Shown piece after piece: positions 16,870-26,563 of a stretch of 64,000 nucleotides of DNA. Each line of letters starts with the position of its first letter. Within the stretch, counting starts at the first letter, position 1. The DNA is taken from NCBI GenBank assembly GCA_965219515.1, contig OZ244776.1:62001-126000 (forward strand), written 5' to 3'. The DNA is from Ilyomonas sp965219515 (GTDB lineage: Bacteria; Bacteroidota; Bacteroidia; Chitinophagales; Chitinophagaceae). The notes beneath the pieces were generated by a model. It did no database searches. It saw only the letters and a program-made list of their open reading frames with translations, and was not told the DNA's origin. A program made the translations under genes and the position numbers.

Positions 16870-16925
16870 TTCGAGGTGTTGCGAAGCGCACCTCGAAATT
16901 AGGATAAAGCAGGTCTCCGACCTGC
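16870..16925. repeat. Two adjacent hairpins after the CT2 immunity gene
   Basis: ttcgaggtg (16870-16878) pairs with cacctcgaa (16889-16897), and gcaggtc (16909-16915) pairs with gacctgc (16919-16925). They lie between the original end of the immunity gene and a converging small gene. A bidirectional terminator or short palindromic repeat is likely. Confidence 0.5.
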
Positions 16926-16936
16926 CAACAAAAGCT

Positions 16937-17194
16937 CTACAATACATTACGCAGCTTCCGTAAGGAATCATACTTTTTAAAGAGGACATCCCTCACTCTT
17001 TTCCTTTGGTCTAAGGAGTCCATTCTTTTAAAGAACGTAGCGCTGTCGGGCTGCCCGGGCAGCCGAAAATACCGGAAGTGATAGGACTTCAGATTATCAG
17101 CTGCCGTGTCTTTGTGTGGCTGCTGCGCAAACGTGGTATGCGCTGTAAAAGCAAAGAGTAGGAGGCAGCAGAAAATGATTTTATAACCCTGCAT
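16937..17194 (-). CDS. Small secreted protein of unknown function (unit B)
   Basis: This is an 85-residue protein with a clear signal peptide (IIFCCLLLFAFTAHTTFAQQ) and a charged, helical mature part (FFKRMDSLDQRKRVRDVLFK). It lies 15 bases downstream of the XRE gene on the same strand and is absent from unit A. No family is recognised. It may be extra cargo or part of an older neighbouring gene. Confidence 0.55.
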   Translation of the reverse strand: MQGYKIIFCCLLLFAFTAHTTFAQQPHKDTAADNLKSYHFRYFRLPGQPDSATFFKRMDSLDQRKRVRDVLFKKYDSLRKLRNVL

Positions 17195-17209
17195 TCCATT
17201 TATATTTTA

Positions 17210-17539
17210 CTATGCTTGCGCTTTTTTAACTTTAAAGTCTTTCAGCGCCATATCGATAAGATTAAGGACGAAGCTTTTATTTTCTTCGGGCAGCTTGCTA
17301 ATATCTTCAAGACGTTTTACAGCCTGTTTATCAAGCTGCATTTTTGTTTTACCGATAAGATAATCAACAGACACTTCCAGGGCATCAGCAATCTTTGCCA
17401 CCACATCAATAGAAGGTGTTATATCACCTCTTTCATACCTTCCAATCACATCACCGGAAGTACCAATCATCTTTCCTAAATCAGCCTGGGAAAGGTTTTT
17501 CTTTTTGCGGGTAAGCATCATGTTATCGCCTAAATCCAT
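17210..17539 (-). CDS. XRE-family regulator of unit B
   Basis: This 109-residue protein has a helix-turn-helix at residues about 8-60 (LTRKKKNLSQADLGKMIG, DVIGRYERGDITPSIDVV) and a charged tail. It occupies the same divergent position upstream of the ATPase as the XRE of unit A but is only distantly similar. The XRE fragment of unit D (31584-31862) is its closer relative (VIGRYERDEMSPSID). It presumably represses its own promoter and that of the ATPase operon. Confidence 0.85.
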   Translation of the reverse strand: MDLGDNMMLTRKKKNLSQADLGKMIGTSGDVIGRYERGDITPSIDVVAKIADALEVSVDYLIGKTKMQLDKQAVKRLEDISKLPEENKSFVLNLIDMALKDFKVKKAQA

Positions 17540-17569
17540 AATGATAAATATTTAAAAAGCCTGATAAAT

Positions 17570-17665
17570 AAGTGAATTATCAAAATTAAGTGAATGATAC
17601 ATCTTAAACAATACGGATAAGGTTTGTTTGTAGAAGATGGAGGCTTTAGTTTTGTGAATGATAAG
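17570..17665. promoter_or_regulatory. Repeated AAGTGAATNAT motifs in the unit B divergent promoter region
   Basis: taagtgaattat at 17569-17580 and taagtgaatgat at 17587-17598 are near-identical direct repeats, and a third related tgtgaatgataag lies near 17653. They differ from the unit A operators, in keeping with the different XRE protein of unit B. Confidence 0.4.
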
Positions 17666-17697
17666 TCTTATTTAAAACCTTCAAATTTTTTATTCAC

Positions 17698-19383
17698 ATG
17701 CAACAAAATCAGATAAACATCACCAATCCCGAAGCCATTACATATAACACAGAAGAAATCGCTTACACGATTTTAGGCGGCATCAGGTTAGAAGGACTGG
17801 ACAGGTTAAGAGTAACAATAAAAGTAGAAGTAATAAACCGCAAGTTCGTACACTATTTAAACAATCCGGACATAGCAGCATTAGCGATAAGACAAAACTT
17901 AGATTTATACAGCATCACGCAGGTTGAGAAATTAGCCAGGTTAATTGCAGACCGTTTGGAAGTAGGCGTAACAGCAGTAAGCAAAGACTTATCCGATATA
18001 ACAAATGAACTTGAACGATACAGGTTACATCAAATAGAAAGCAAGCAACAGGAACAAAACAAAATCATCAAACCATTAACGGATAAAGAAAGAGAAGAAG
18101 CAATACAATTTTTACAAAGCAAAAACTTACTGCAACAAACAAACGAACTGATAGGAAGAAGCGGTATTGTAGGTGAAGAACTAAACAGGCTTATCATGTG
18201 GCTGATTTATACATCAAGAAAAACAAACAAGCCTTTACATATAATCAGCATGGGCAGCAGCGGAACAGGCAAAAGCCATTTACAAGAGAAGGTTGCAGAA
18301 CTGATGCCCGATGAAGATAAAATAGAAATTACTGCATTAACAGAGAACGCATTTTATTATTTTGATAAAGCAGAGCTCGGGCATAAACTGATTTTAATTG
18401 AAGATTTAGACGGAGTATTATCAGCACTTTATCCATTAAGAGAACTGTAGAGCAAGCAGCGCATCAGCAAGACCGTAACGATAAAAGACAAGAACGGCAA
18501 CACTAAAACAATACACTTAAAAGTGTATGGACCTGTTTGCATTGCAGGATGCACAACAAAAGAAAGTCTGTATGAAGATAATGCCAACAGATGCTTTTTA
18601 ATACATCTTGATGAAAGTAATGAACAGGACGACAGAGTTATGAATATGCAAAGAAAAATCAGCGCAGGTAAAATCAATACAACAGAGCAGCAGCAAGCCA
18701 TACAGCTATTACAAAATGTACAAAGAATATTACAACCCATCACCGTTATCAATCCCTTTGCAGAGCAACTACAGATACCAAAAGAAGTTTTTAAGCAAAG
18801 AAGAAGCAATGCACATTACTTAGCTTTTATTGAAGTGATCACTTTTTATAAGCAGCATGAAAAAGAACATAAAGTTGATGAAGCCACCGGAGAAATATTT
18901 ATTGAAACAACCATGGAAGACATCGAAGAAGCCAACCAGTTACTGAAAGAAATATTATTAAGAAAGAGCGATGAACTAAACGGAGCCACGAGAAACTACT
19001 TTGAAGAACTGAAACAATGCATCATTACAAGCAACCAGAGCAGCTTTACCAGTACATCTATCCGCAATTAACTACGCATACCCGTCAGCAGCGTAAAGCG
19101 TTACCATGCAGCTTTACTGGCAGCAGGACTCATAAAAAAGATAGAGAACAGGAATACGAAAGCTTATCATTTTGAAATCGTAAGCAAAGAAGAATACCTG
19201 CAACTGCAAAGCAACATCAGCGGTGCACTCGATGAAGCACTGCATAAAATAAAATCTTCCCTCTCCACCCGTGGAGAGGGCAAGGGTGAGGAGCCCAAAA
19301 GTCCAACACCGGCCCAAAGTAAAAGTGAGCTAAGAAAAGTAAGAAGAACCAATCACTTACACGAGCAGCCCACCGAAGTTTAG
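17698..19383 (+). pseudogene. P-loop ATPase of unit B, two nonsense codons
   Basis: This homologue of the unit A ATPase is similar over its whole length, including Walker A (GSSGTGKSH) and Walker B (ILIEDLDG). TAG at 18448-18450 replaces the CAG Gln of unit A (after YPLREL). TAA at 19069-19071 replaces another Gln codon. Apart from these stops the reading frame stays open to 19383. The C-terminal part also contains an in-frame palindromic insert (19258-19292) absent from unit A. The protein is probably lost, though the two fragments have internal starts. Confidence 0.85.
19258..19292. repeat. In-frame palindromic insert in the unit B ATPase
   Basis: ccctctccacccgtggagag forms a hairpin followed by ggcaagggtgagg. 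This matches a widespread bacterial palindrome shape. It encodes the SSLSTRGEGKGEE stretch, where unit A has only QQ. Confidence 0.6.
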
Positions 19384-19412
19384 AAACATATACCGCAACA
19401 AAATTTATTGAC

Positions 19413-20360
19413 ATGAAACAACTTGCTTTACAAAGCGAAGCATACCGCTACATTATTGCCGGCTTCAAAGAATGGCTGCAAACATTGGGTTACAATGAAC
19501 AGACCGTTTACCAGTTACCCAACTACATACAGGAGTTTTTATTTTATGCGGAAAGCAAAGGCTATGCAGGATTACATCAAATCAATAACGACTTACTCAA
19601 AGAGCATTACTATAAATTAAAACTAAGAACCAACAAAAGAAAAGCAGGTGCATTAAGTGCAGCTTATCTGAATAAACATTTACAGGCACTGCATAAGTTC
19701 AGTGATTATTTACGGCAGAACGGAAGATTAATCTTACCAAAGCTCGACATCCGAACCGAAGAAGACAACAGCGAAGTAACCGACATCTTAACGCAATCAG
19801 AAATCAAACAACTTTTTGCAATCACTTATATACAATACGAGCAAAAGAAGAATGATAAAGGCATCGTATATTATGAAGCGATGCAAATGAGAGACAGAGC
19901 TATGCTAAGTATTTTTTACGGTTGTGGTTTACGAAGAAATGAAGCAGTGCATCTTGATGTAAACGATATACATTTTGAAAAAAAATTATTGCATACAAGA
20001 AAAGCAAAAGGTTATAAAGAACGCTTTGTACCAATAACAAAACAAAGCTTACAACACTTACAAAATTATTTATACGATGCAAGACCTTACTTCTGTAACG
20101 ATAAGAACGAAGCATTTTTTGTAACACAATCAGGCAAGCGTTTAGACGGTCAAATGATGCTGATAAGATTAAAGCAACTGATACAGCTTACCAACAATGC
20201 AGAGCTTATAAAGAAAGATATACACCTGCATACATTGCGCCACTCGATTGCAACCCATCTTTTGCAAAACGGGATGAAGCTTGAACGTATCAAAGAATTT
20301 TTAGGGCATGACAGCTTAGACAGCACACAGATTTATACACACTTTATGCCCCAACCCTAA
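19413..20360 (+). CDS. Tyrosine recombinase 1 (Int1), unit B
   Basis: This 315-residue recombinase is closely similar to Int1 of unit A and keeps the catalytic residues: Arg in CGLRRNEAVHL, H-x-x-R in HTLRHS, His in FLGHDS and Tyr in STQIYTHF. The last codons (MPQP) and the stop lie in a palindromic insert (20346-20366), which replaces the LESEAS end seen in unit A. It is probably active, although the neighbouring ATPase and Int2 are broken. Confidence 0.9.
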   Translation: MKQLALQSEAYRYIIAGFKEWLQTLGYNEQTVYQLPNYIQEFLFYAESKGYAGLHQINNDLLKEHYYKLKLRTNKRKAGALSAAYLNKHLQALHKFSDYLRQNGRLILPKLDIRTEEDNSEVTDILTQSEIKQLFAITYIQYEQKKNDKGIVYYEAMQMRDRAMLSIFYGCGLRRNEAVHLDVNDIHFEKKLLHTRKAKGYKERFVPITKQSLQHLQNYLYDARPYFCNDKNEAFFVTQSGKRLDGQMMLIRLKQLIQLTNNAELIKKDIHLHTLRHSIATHLLQNGMKLERIKEFLGHDSLDSTQIYTHFMPQP

Positions 20361-20386
20361 AGGGAGTTATTTAAAACAAATCAATT

Positions 20387-21335
20387 ATGCAAACAGAAAA
20401 TAATACTCCCCCTTTAGGGGGCTGGGGGGCTAAGTTCAGTGAATGGTTGTTGCTTAAAAAGTATAGCCCTGCAACAATACAAACAACGATAAGAATCATG
20501 AAACTGTTTGAAGCCTGGGCAATGCAGGAAAACATTATTGAGCTGGAAGAAGTCAGTTACCCCGATGCCATGATGTTTATGCAATGCAGCAGCAAAAACG
20601 GAGCAAGCCAAAAGACGATTGCCAATTACTTACTGCATGTAAGAAAGTTCTACCAGTTCTTAATCAGTGAACAGCTAGTAAAAGAAAATCCGGTTGCACA
20701 CATCAAAGTACAAGGCATTAAAAGAAAAATCTATTATGATATTTTAAATAATGAAGAACTGCAAACACTTTATCATGAATATATAACAACAATAAATCCC
20801 CCTTTAGGGGATAGGTGCATATCACCGCAAGAGAAAAATATTTTATCGAGAAGAAGAAACAAAGTGATATTAAGCTTATTAATTTATCAGGGCTTACAAG
20901 TTGAAGAAATTGCAGCACTGCGTTTACAAGACTTACAATTAAGAGAAGGAAAAATAATCATACACAGTCAACGAAGAACCGCAGCCAGAACAATGAAGTT
21001 AGAAAGCCACCAGGTATGTGAGCTGATGGATTATATGCACCAAACAAGAAAAGAATTTTTAAAAACCAACGAACAAACTCTTTTTGCAATGGAAGCAGGG
21101 AGAAAATTTTTATGGTATTACGCAAATGATGTTATCACACTTGCGTAAGATAAACAGTCGGATCAAGAACTTTGAACAAATAAGAGCCTCTGTCATTACA
21201 GCCTGGCTGAAGCAATATGACCTTAGAAAAGTGCAATACTTAGCCGGTCATAAGTATGTAAGCTCAACAGAAGATTATAAAGTAAATGTGATGGATGAAT
21301 TACAAGACGATGTAACAAAATATCATCCGTTGTAA
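20387..21335 (+). pseudogene. Tyrosine recombinase 2 (Int2), unit B, frameshifted
   Basis: The frame from 20387 stops at 21148 after a frameshift near 21075-21105. The catalytic end continues in another frame (21084-21335). The second part ends in AGHKYVSSTEDYKVN, so the nucleophilic Tyr is present here (codon at 21276-21278), unlike units A and C. Two palindromic inserts lie in the frame (20407-20432, 20798-20816). Confidence 0.85.
20407..20432. repeat. In-frame palindromic insert in the unit B Int2
   Basis: ccccctttagggggc is a hairpin followed by tggggggct. It encodes PPLGGWG. A related copy, cccctttagggg, is at 20798-20816 in the same gene. Confidence 0.65.
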
Positions 21336-21368
21336 AGAAGTTGACTAAAAAAAGTAAATTTGTTAGAA

Positions 21369-21626
21369 ATGAAAATGATTATGGAAACAATAAATATCCG
21401 CCAGAAGCTGCACCAGTTTATTGAAACGATAGAAGATAAAAAAGCAGAAGCTATTTATACGCTGTTTGAAGATGAAATAGAACAGGATGAATGGGAATAT
21501 ACAGACGAATTTAAAGCTGAGCTTGACAAGCGTTATGAATATTATCAAAGTGGCGGAAAGATGATAAATGCAGCAGAAGCAGACCAGCAAATCAATGCAA
21601 TCTTACAATGCGGAAAGAACAAATGA
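21369..21626 (+). CDS. Antitoxin-like protein (addiction module, unit B cargo)
   Basis: This acidic, helical protein of about 85 residues has EIEQDEWEYTDEFKAELDKR and a C-terminal AAEADQQINAIL, of the kind found in antitoxins paired with RelE/ParE toxins in Bacteroidota. Several in-frame ATGs are possible (21369, 21375, 21381); I cannot decide between them. Its stop overlaps the toxin ATG by four bases. It occupies the slot held by the ORF6N gene in unit A. Confidence 0.75.
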   Translation: MKMIMETINIRQKLHQFIETIEDKKAEAIYTLFEDEIEQDEWEYTDEFKAELDKRYEYYQSGGKMINAAEADQQINAILQCGKNK

Positions 21627-21922
21627 ATTATACATACATCTTTGAACCACGTGCATTAACGGAATACAAAGAAGCTGTTGCCTGGTACAGAGAACGAAGT
21701 GAAACAGCCGCAGAAAATTTAATAAGAGAATTAAAGAGCCGGATAGAAGCACTCTGCAATGACCCGTTACGGTATCGAAATACATACAAAATTTTTAGAG
21801 AAACATCTTTGAAAAAATATCCTTACTACCTTGTTTATTTTGTTGATGAAAATGCAAAGACCATTATTATAACATCATTGTATCATCACAAAAGAAATCC
21901 GAAAAAGAAATACAGGAAGTAA
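21623..21922 (+). CDS. RelE/ParE-family toxin (unit B cargo)
   Basis: This 99-residue protein starts at ATG 21623 (MNYTYIFEPRALTEYKEAV), overlapping the antitoxin stop. It has the RelE/ParE pattern: an N-terminal strand, two helices (EYKEAVAWYRERS, LIRELKSRIEAL), DPLRYRNTY, then FRETSLKKYPYYLVYFVD and a C-terminal strand ending HHKRNP. Such toxins cut mRNA on the ribosome or poison gyrase. With the antitoxin it should stabilise the unit. Confidence 0.85.
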   Translation: MNYTYIFEPRALTEYKEAVAWYRERSETAAENLIRELKSRIEALCNDPLRYRNTYKIFRETSLKKYPYYLVYFVDENAKTIIITSLYHHKRNPKKKYRK

Positions 21923-22950
21923 CCCACCGCACAAAAACCTCGCTGCAACCCTTGCACAAAAGCCCTGCGCAGCCATGTTTTTATAGCTCTGCCAGCCAGC
22001 GCACAGCACCAGCGCTTCTTTGCCCGCCCTTCGCAGCTTAGCCCCGCCTGCACAGATAGCCATCACACACAAACCTGGCAGGGCAAAGCCGCACCCACGC
22101 TTCTTGAGGAACATAGGTCTCGGTCTCAGCGGCTCAATAAAAAAAATGCCGCCAGTTTTTTTGCTAACGCACAAGAGCCGATAAAAAACTGTCATCATTT
22201 TGCTTGCCCTTCGCTTCGCCTTCGTCCTGCCGCTATCTGCCTGCATTTGCTAACACACAAAAGCCCATCAGCACGAATGCAGTCAGGCGGCATCTTCCAT
22301 TTATGTGCGCCACCTGCTCAGCGTTCTGCGTCGCTGGCACAAAGGCTCTGCATTTTTTTGCTGGCACAGAAGCCAACGCCCATGTAAACATGCCACGCAA
22401 AAAAGCCACGCATGTGCTGCCCCCTTCTTGCATTTTGCAGAACACACAGAAGCCATCGCACACAAAGGCAGTCCCGGGTGCAGCTCCGCAAAAACGCATG
22501 GCGCAGCGGTGGCGCCGGTGCTGCTATCACCTTTTAGTTATAGCTATGGAAGTGATGAATAAGCAGGAACTTTTTTATTTGCTTTTACAAAGCAATGAAG
22601 TAAGAGAACGTAAATACTGTCGCAGCCGCCATGACCAGCCTTTAGGTTGAAAGAGGGTATGTGGCGGCTTTGACTTGCACAAAAAACATAAACGATAAGT
22701 TCAGCAGCATGTCTTTAATCAACAGTTGAACAACCGTCAGCAGTGTATCATTAATCAGCTTCAGTACAGCTTATCCTTTATATTTTTTGCGCCGATTTTA
22801 TTCCTTCACTCTAAATCAAAAAAACATTTTTAAAGAAAGGTAAGGCATAAGAAAATTATTTATTTTACATCCTGATTGATTAAAAAAGTTCTTTGATTTT
22901 TTTGAGAAGGTACCTGGATGGTTGCGGAATCTTTACAAAAGAGCGGTCTT
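21923..22950 (+). other. Conserved GC-rich noncoding end of unit B
   Basis: About 1 kb is homologous to 13007-14073 and ends in the same agcggtctt before the next core site. Frames present in one copy are broken in the other by indels, so coding is unlikely. The mini-ORF equivalent (22546-22650) is longer here, 34 codons against 21. The hairpin at 22624-22669 is kept. Only the last 80-100 bases before the site differ strongly between units. Confidence 0.6.
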
Positions 22951-23915
22951 ATTATTATCCGTTCGGGTTGCAGATGCAAGGCATATCATCAACTGCTTTA
23001 AACTTCGGTTCTCCAAATAACAAACTAAAATTTAATGGTAAAGAAGAACAACGGCAAGAGTTTACAGACGGCTCAGGTTTAGAATGGTTAGACTATGGAA
23101 AAAGAATGTATGATAACCAATTAGGCAGATGGATGACTATTGACCCACTTTCCGATAAGATGCGTCGGTTCTCTCCTTATAATTACGGCTTTGATAATCC
23201 CATAAGATTTACTGACCCTGATGGAATGGGACCGGAAGATTTTGTACAAGATAACAAGACCGGAAAAATAAGATGGGATAATAATGCAAACTCACAAGCC
23301 ACAACAAAGACAGGTGAAACCTATTTAGGAAAAACATTAGCTTTTAAATTCAATAGTTATATTGATGCAAAAAGTTGGGACGGACCTGGAGGTAAAGCAC
23401 CTGCAGGAGATAAATTAACAACGACTGTATATGTTACAGGAAATGAAAATGCGAAAGGTGAATTGACAGGTATTTCAGCAGGTAAGCATGTAGAGATAGG
23501 AAGCACACCAATAGGTACTGGCAGAGATTATTATCCCGGCTTAGGAGCTGACCAAAATAAATTTAGCAGTACAACCACTGCTGATGGCGGGTTTAATGTT
23601 AATATGGAGCAACATGCAAGTGTTTCCAAAGTTGAAGAATTTGGATTAGGCTTAATGGGATATAACGTTGTCAATGTTGCTCAAAAATTAGATGTAAATG
23701 TTTCTGCTCAAGGAAACCTTACTACTTCTGCAGCAACAGATTTATTTCCTTCTGCAACGCTTTCTGTAAACGGCACTAATGTTATGCAGTATAATCAGCC
23801 ATCATTCGAAAAGAATTTTAGAATGCCTGTTACCACACAATCGGCTCCCGTTGAAGGCGGAGTTATAAATTATTATGATAATTCTTATAAGCCAGCAATG
23901 TGGTATAAAAGATGA
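22893..23915 (+). CDS. Orphan copy of Rhs tip CT1 (unit C)
   Basis: From the core site onward it matches the last 320 residues of the intact Rhs protein, including the core end and the same unrecognised toxin region. Here the frame is open upstream of YYPFG for about 19 codons into the unit B right end (from TTG 22893). It could therefore be translated as a short protein, with ATG 22974 as alternative start. It lacks the Rhs shell and signal peptide. The immunity gene overlaps its stop by four bases. Confidence 0.75.
   Translation: MIFLRRYLDGCGIFTKERSYYYPFGLQMQGISSTALNFGSPNNKLKFNGKEEQRQEFTDGSGLEWLDYGKRMYDNQLGRWMTIDPLSDKMRRFSPYNYGFDNPIRFTDPDGMGPEDFVQDNKTGKIRWDNNANSQATTKTGETYLGKTLAFKFNSYIDAKSWDGPGGKAPAGDKLTTTVYVTGNENAKGELTGISAGKHVEIGSTPIGTGRDYYPGLGADQNKFSSTTTADGGFNVNMEQHASVSKVEEFGLGLMGYNVVNVAQKLDVNVSAQGNLTTSAATDLFPSATLSVNGTNVMQYNQPSFEKNFRMPVTTQSAPVEGGVINYYDNSYKPAMWYKR
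22951..22966 (+). repeat. 16-bp YYPFG core site, copy 3
   Basis: attattatccgttcgg is preceded by aaagagcggtctt from the unit B right end and followed by the CT1 tip. It marks the first base of the 7264-bp repeat shared with 6826-14089. Confidence 0.85.
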
Positions 23916-24337
23916 TTATGTTTAAACCTAAGTTCCTCAATATTATTTGTTACTTCTTTGTAAAGTATATAGCATTTTATGTATTGCTGATGTTTAAAAA
24001 CCATGACTTTACTTTAACTAATATAAGCGAATTAAAGAACAGCAGAGATTGGTTTTATTACTTATGGTTATTTTTATTTCTACCTGTTTTGAACTGTTTG
24101 ATTTTTTCAGCACCGATATATTTTACATTTAAAATAAAGAACGGAATTTACTTTGTGCTTTTGATGAGTGCAATTTTGATAGCAGAGTATTTTTTATATA
24201 CCTATTTTGCTTCGGAAGCAGATTTAAAGAATGGTATTTACAATGCTATTATCAGTATCTTATTTTTATTTTTATTTTTTTACAAGCACATGCGTTCGTT
24301 ATTCAAACAAGGTATTGATAACAATAAAGCCCCGTGA
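23912..24337 (+). CDS. Putative membrane immunity protein for CT1 (unit C copy)
   Basis: The 141-residue hydrophobic protein is identical to the one at 7787-8212, again overlapping the tip stop by four bases. A terminator hairpin covers its last codons. Confidence 0.7.
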   Translation: MIMFKPKFLNIICYFFVKYIAFYVLLMFKNHDFTLTNISELKNSRDWFYYLWLFLFLPVLNCLIFSAPIYFTFKIKNGIYFVLLMSAILIAEYFLYTYFASEADLKNGIYNAIISILFLFLFFYKHMRSLFKQGIDNNKAP

Positions 24338-24350
24338 GGGGGCTTTTGTT

Positions 24351-24713
24351 TTATACATTAGTAAGCACATTACTCAAAGCATCTTTCATTTTTTTCTTAC
24401 CAAGGAAGGCATCTAAAACCGCATAGAAAGCGGTTTTTTCTTTTTTGTCCAGTTGTTCTACTAAAGACATTTTTTCCATCAGCGATTTATCAAAAGAATT
24501 TATATCGCTTAACACTTCATCAGCATTAAACAGTTCGGTAAGCTGCACGCCGAGAGCTTTTGCAATTTTAACAACAGAAGAAAAAGCAGGGTCTGTTTTA
24601 CCGCTTTCAATACGGGAGTAATTAGCCGTATCAATACCACTGCTTAAAGCCACTTCTTTTTGGCTCAATCCTTTAGCCTCTCTTACTTTTTTAATGCAGG
24701 CGCCTAAGTTCAT
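24351..24713 (-). CDS. XRE-family regulator (unit C copy)
   Basis: This is identical to the regulator at 8226-8588, with the same four palindromic motifs in the divergent intergenic region (24721-24841). Two copies of one repressor plus two operator sets mean units A and C should cross-regulate. Confidence 0.85.
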   Translation of the reverse strand: MNLGACIKKVREAKGLSQKEVALSSGIDTANYSRIESGKTDPAFSSVVKIAKALGVQLTELFNADEVLSDINSFDKSLMEKMSLVEQLDKKEKTAFYAVLDAFLGKKKMKDALSNVLTNV

Positions 24714-24851
24714 TTATAAATGGTTTAATCGGCATCAAAGTTAGTTTTTGCAGGCTTTAAAGCCAATGAATGACAAAGATTAAAAATTAAAATTGGTTTA
24801 TAAGCCATAAGTAATATTTTTGTTTATTGTTTAATAAGCCAATAGATTTTT

Positions 24852-26534
24852 ATGAGTTTAAAAATCAACATCATCAATCCGGAAGCCATCACTTACAACA
24901 CAGAAGAAATTGCCTATACTATTTTAGGCGGCATCCGATTAGAAGGACTTGACCGGTTACGGGTAACCATAAAAATAGAAGTGCTTAACAGGAAGTTCCA
25001 GCATTATTTAAACAATCCTGATATAGCAGCATTAGCCATACGCCAAAACTTAGATTTATACAGCATTACACAGGTAGAGAAGTTAGCCAGGTTAATTGCA
25101 GACCGTTTGGAAGTTGGTGTAACAGCAGTAAGCAAAGACCTGTCAGATATTACCAATGAGTTAGAGCGATACAGGCTGCAACAAATAGAAAGCAAACAAC
25201 AGGAGCAAACCAAAACAGTAAAACCACTTACCGAAGCAGAACGCAAAGCAGCAATAACATTTTTGCAGCAACCCAATTTATTACAGCGTACAAATGAACT
25301 GATAGGCAGCAGCGGCATTGTTGGTGAAGAACTAAACAGGCTTATCATGTGGCTGATTTATACATCAAGGAAAACAAGCAAGCCTTTACACATCATCAGC
25401 ATGGGCAGCAGCGGCACAGGCAAAAGCCACCTGCAGGAAAAAGTTGGCGAACTCATACCCGATGAAGATAAAATAGAAATCACCGCACTTACAGAGAACG
25501 CATTTTATTATTTTGATAAGGCAGAGTTGGGACACAAGCTTATTTTGATTGAAGACCTGGACGGCATATTATCAGCACTCTATCCATTAAGAGAACTGCA
25601 GAGCAAACAACGCATCAGCAAGACAGTAACCATCAAAGACAAGAACGGCAACACCAAAACAATACACTTAAAAGTGTACGGACCTGTATGTATTGCAGGA
25701 TGCACCACAAAGGAAGCTTTGTATGAAGATAATGCCAACCGATGCTTTTTAATTTATTTGGATGAAACGAGCGAACAGGACGACAGAGTAATGGAGATGC
25801 AACGGAAAATCAGTGCAGGAAAAATCAATACAACCCGGCAACAGCAAGCCATACAGCTATTGCAAAATGTACAAAGAATATTACAGCCCATCACCGTCAT
25901 AAATCCTTTTGCGGAACAATTACAAATCCCCAAAGAAGTCTTTAAACAAAGGCGAACCAATGCGCATTACTTAGCTTTTATTGAAGTGATTACTTTTTAC
26001 AAGCAGCATGAGCGAGAACAAAAGGTGGATAAAGCTACCGGAGAAATATTTATTGAAACCGCCATTGAAGATATAGAAGAAGCCAACGGCTTAATGAAAG
26101 AAATTTTGCTTCGTAAAAGTGATGAACTGAACGGAGCATGCAGGAATTATTTTGAACAGTTAAAGCAACATTTACATAACACCCCTTCAGGGGATGGGGG
26201 CAGCAGCTTCACAAACACATCCATCAGGAACCAGTTAAGAATACCTATCAGCAGCGTTAAAAGGTATCATACAGCATTATTATCGGCAGGGCTGATAAGA
26301 AAGATAGAGAATGCCGCAAGAAGCGGCACAGGCATCCATACAACGGCATATCACTTTGAAATCATCGCACGAGAAGAATACATGCAACTGCAAAGCAGCA
26401 TCAGCACTGCATTAGAGGAAGCGGTGCAAAAGATAAAGCAACAGCCCAAAAGCCCAGTACCAGCCCACAAGCAAAATGAGCCAGGAAAAAGAAGGATAAT
26501 CAAAGCGTTACACGAGCAGCCCACAGAGGTTTAG
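24852..26534 (+). CDS. P-loop ATPase (unit C copy)
   Basis: This 560-residue protein is identical to the ATPase at 8727-10409, with intact Walker A and B motifs and the same in-frame palindrome (26182-26200). It opens the operon ATPase, Int1, Int2, ORF6N. Confidence 0.75.
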   Translation: MSLKINIINPEAITYNTEEIAYTILGGIRLEGLDRLRVTIKIEVLNRKFQHYLNNPDIAALAIRQNLDLYSITQVEKLARLIADRLEVGVTAVSKDLSDITNELERYRLQQIESKQQEQTKTVKPLTEAERKAAITFLQQPNLLQRTNELIGSSGIVGEELNRLIMWLIYTSRKTSKPLHIISMGSSGTGKSHLQEKVGELIPDEDKIEITALTENAFYYFDKAELGHKLILIEDLDGILSALYPLRELQSKQRISKTVTIKDKNGNTKTIHLKVYGPVCIAGCTTKEALYEDNANRCFLIYLDETSEQDDRVMEMQRKISAGKINTTRQQQAIQLLQNVQRILQPITVINPFAEQLQIPKEVFKQRRTNAHYLAFIEVITFYKQHEREQKVDKATGEIFIETAIEDIEEANGLMKEILLRKSDELNGACRNYFEQLKQHLHNTPSGDGGSSFTNTSIRNQLRIPISSVKRYHTALLSAGLIRKIENAARSGTGIHTTAYHFEIIAREEYMQLQSSISTALEEAVQKIKQQPKSPVPAHKQNEPGKRRIIKALHEQPTEV

Positions 26535-26563
26535 AAACATATACCGCATCAAAAAAATTTACG

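Larger units (their letters stand above)
14074..22950 (+). mobile_element. Rhs-tip recombinase cassette, unit B (diverged, decayed)
   Basis: This 8877-bp unit includes an inserted IS630. It has the same order as unit A (tip, immunity, XRE, ATPase, Int1, Int2, cargo, GC-rich end), but tip, immunity and XRE are unrelated or remote. The ATPase and Int2 are broken, and the cargo is an antitoxin/RelE pair. An extra small secreted protein gene lies between immunity and XRE. Confidence 0.7.
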
